This document shows, one piece after another, positions 63,538 to 64,000 of a DNA stretch of 64,000 nt. Made by a program: the position numbers and the translations under genes. A model generated the notes under the pieces. That model saw only the letters and a list, made by a program, of their open reading frames with translations, did no database searches and had not been told where the DNA came from. The DNA lies in assembly GCA_019279435.1 (NCBI GenBank), contig JAAALK010000079.1, forward strand, positions 98,295,332 through 98,359,331, written 5' to 3'. How positions within the stretch are numbered: the first letter of the stretch is position 1; each line of letters opens with the position of its first letter. Source of the stretch: Zizania palustris. Taxonomy: Eukaryota; Streptophyta; Magnoliopsida; Poales; Poaceae.

Positions 63538-64000
63538 TGTTGGGGAATAGGAGAGTTACGCTAGCCGGAAAATTCAAAATTTTTGCCCTATGGCCCTAGG
63601 CTCATGCACATGTGAGATTATAGATCGGTACCTTCTAGCACTTAATGCACTAGGTGCAGCGGAAGAAGATGTTGGAGCAGTGCGTATAGCCTCTCCTTCC
63701 TTCGTCCTCGCCATCCTTCGTCGATCCGATTGATGAAGATGATGTAGTCGTTCACGAGCATCGCTATTGGAGCAATGCCTCCACGGAGTCCACACGTACG
63801 GGGATGGAGTACCTTGCATGGCAGCATGCTAGCACCACACGTGAGAGACGGGGATCCTTGACCTCAACGTTTGAGATCAAGAAGGGGAGGAGAGAACTCT
63901 TGGGTGGTTGGGTCTAATCTAGGCTTATTGCTATCCCCAAGACGTCCTCCTCCTATCCTTGTATATGGCTGAGGGCCCCTAGGTCATGCTTATCCCAAAA
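63538..64000. repeat. Start of another LTR-like element, unassigned
   Basis: A sharp change from the antisense gene to TGTTGGGGAATAGGAG, the form of an LTR start. It has no match elsewhere in the window and runs off the end. The family and strand cannot be decided. Short readings here are not supported as genes. Confidence 0.5.

Noticed and set aside
1..64000. Host protein-coding genes, tRNA or rRNA genes
   Set aside because: All sizeable coding stretches belong to transposable elements. TGGTATCAGAGC sites are primer-binding sites, not tRNA genes.

Overview
This 64 kb window is plant nuclear DNA, almost certainly from a grass. It consists of transposable elements nested inside one another. 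I found no host gene, tRNA, rRNA or CRISPR array. The plant assignment rests on initiator-tRNA(Met) primer sites, SIRE/Maximus-type Copia and Tat-type Gypsy elements with antisense genes, a CACTA element with TNP2/DUF4218/DUF4216 and Transposase_24 relics, and GT-AG introns. Grass is an inference from the density and style of nesting; I cannot name the species.

Layout. 1-3637: 3' end of Copia element A (+), cut off inside its LTR. 3638-7204: 5' part of Gypsy element D (-), inserted in the antisense gene of Gypsy element E (+; 7205-8617). E lies in an LTR piece of an older RIRE2-like Gypsy, element I (-; 8618-9636 and 39145-42085). Copia element B (-; 9637-39139, target-site duplication CTGGT) is inserted in I. 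B itself carries a near-intact Gypsy element H (-; 15230-26701, TSD CTTCC) in its pol, and a gag-only Copia, element C (-; 29175-36376, TSD CCAAA), in its gag. From 42086 a further Gypsy, element G (-), interrupts I. G's LTR holds a CACTA transposon (42684-51042, TSD CTC). G's antisense gene is split by a young, apparently complete Copia, element F (+; 52082-63264, TSD CTTTA). Another LTR seems to begin at 63538 and runs off the window.

How the parts work. F has both LTRs (1894 bp each, about 3 differences seen by eye), a primer site, a polypurine tract, an open 918-aa Gag and an open 1066-aa Pol, so it looks recently active. H keeps Gag, protease, RT, two RNase H domains and integrase in one reading frame broken by a single TAA. 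On the other strand, between pol and the 3' LTR, it carries a four-exon gene for a 1129-residue protein with its own TATA box. All four Tat-type Gypsy elements (E, G, H, I) show such an antisense gene or its remains with a TATA-like promoter. This antisense module is the most interesting biology here. The older layers (A, B, C, D, I and the CACTA genes) are broken by stops, frameshifts and deletions.

Element letters A-I are labels of convenience for this window only. All identities, ages and counts are by-eye estimates.
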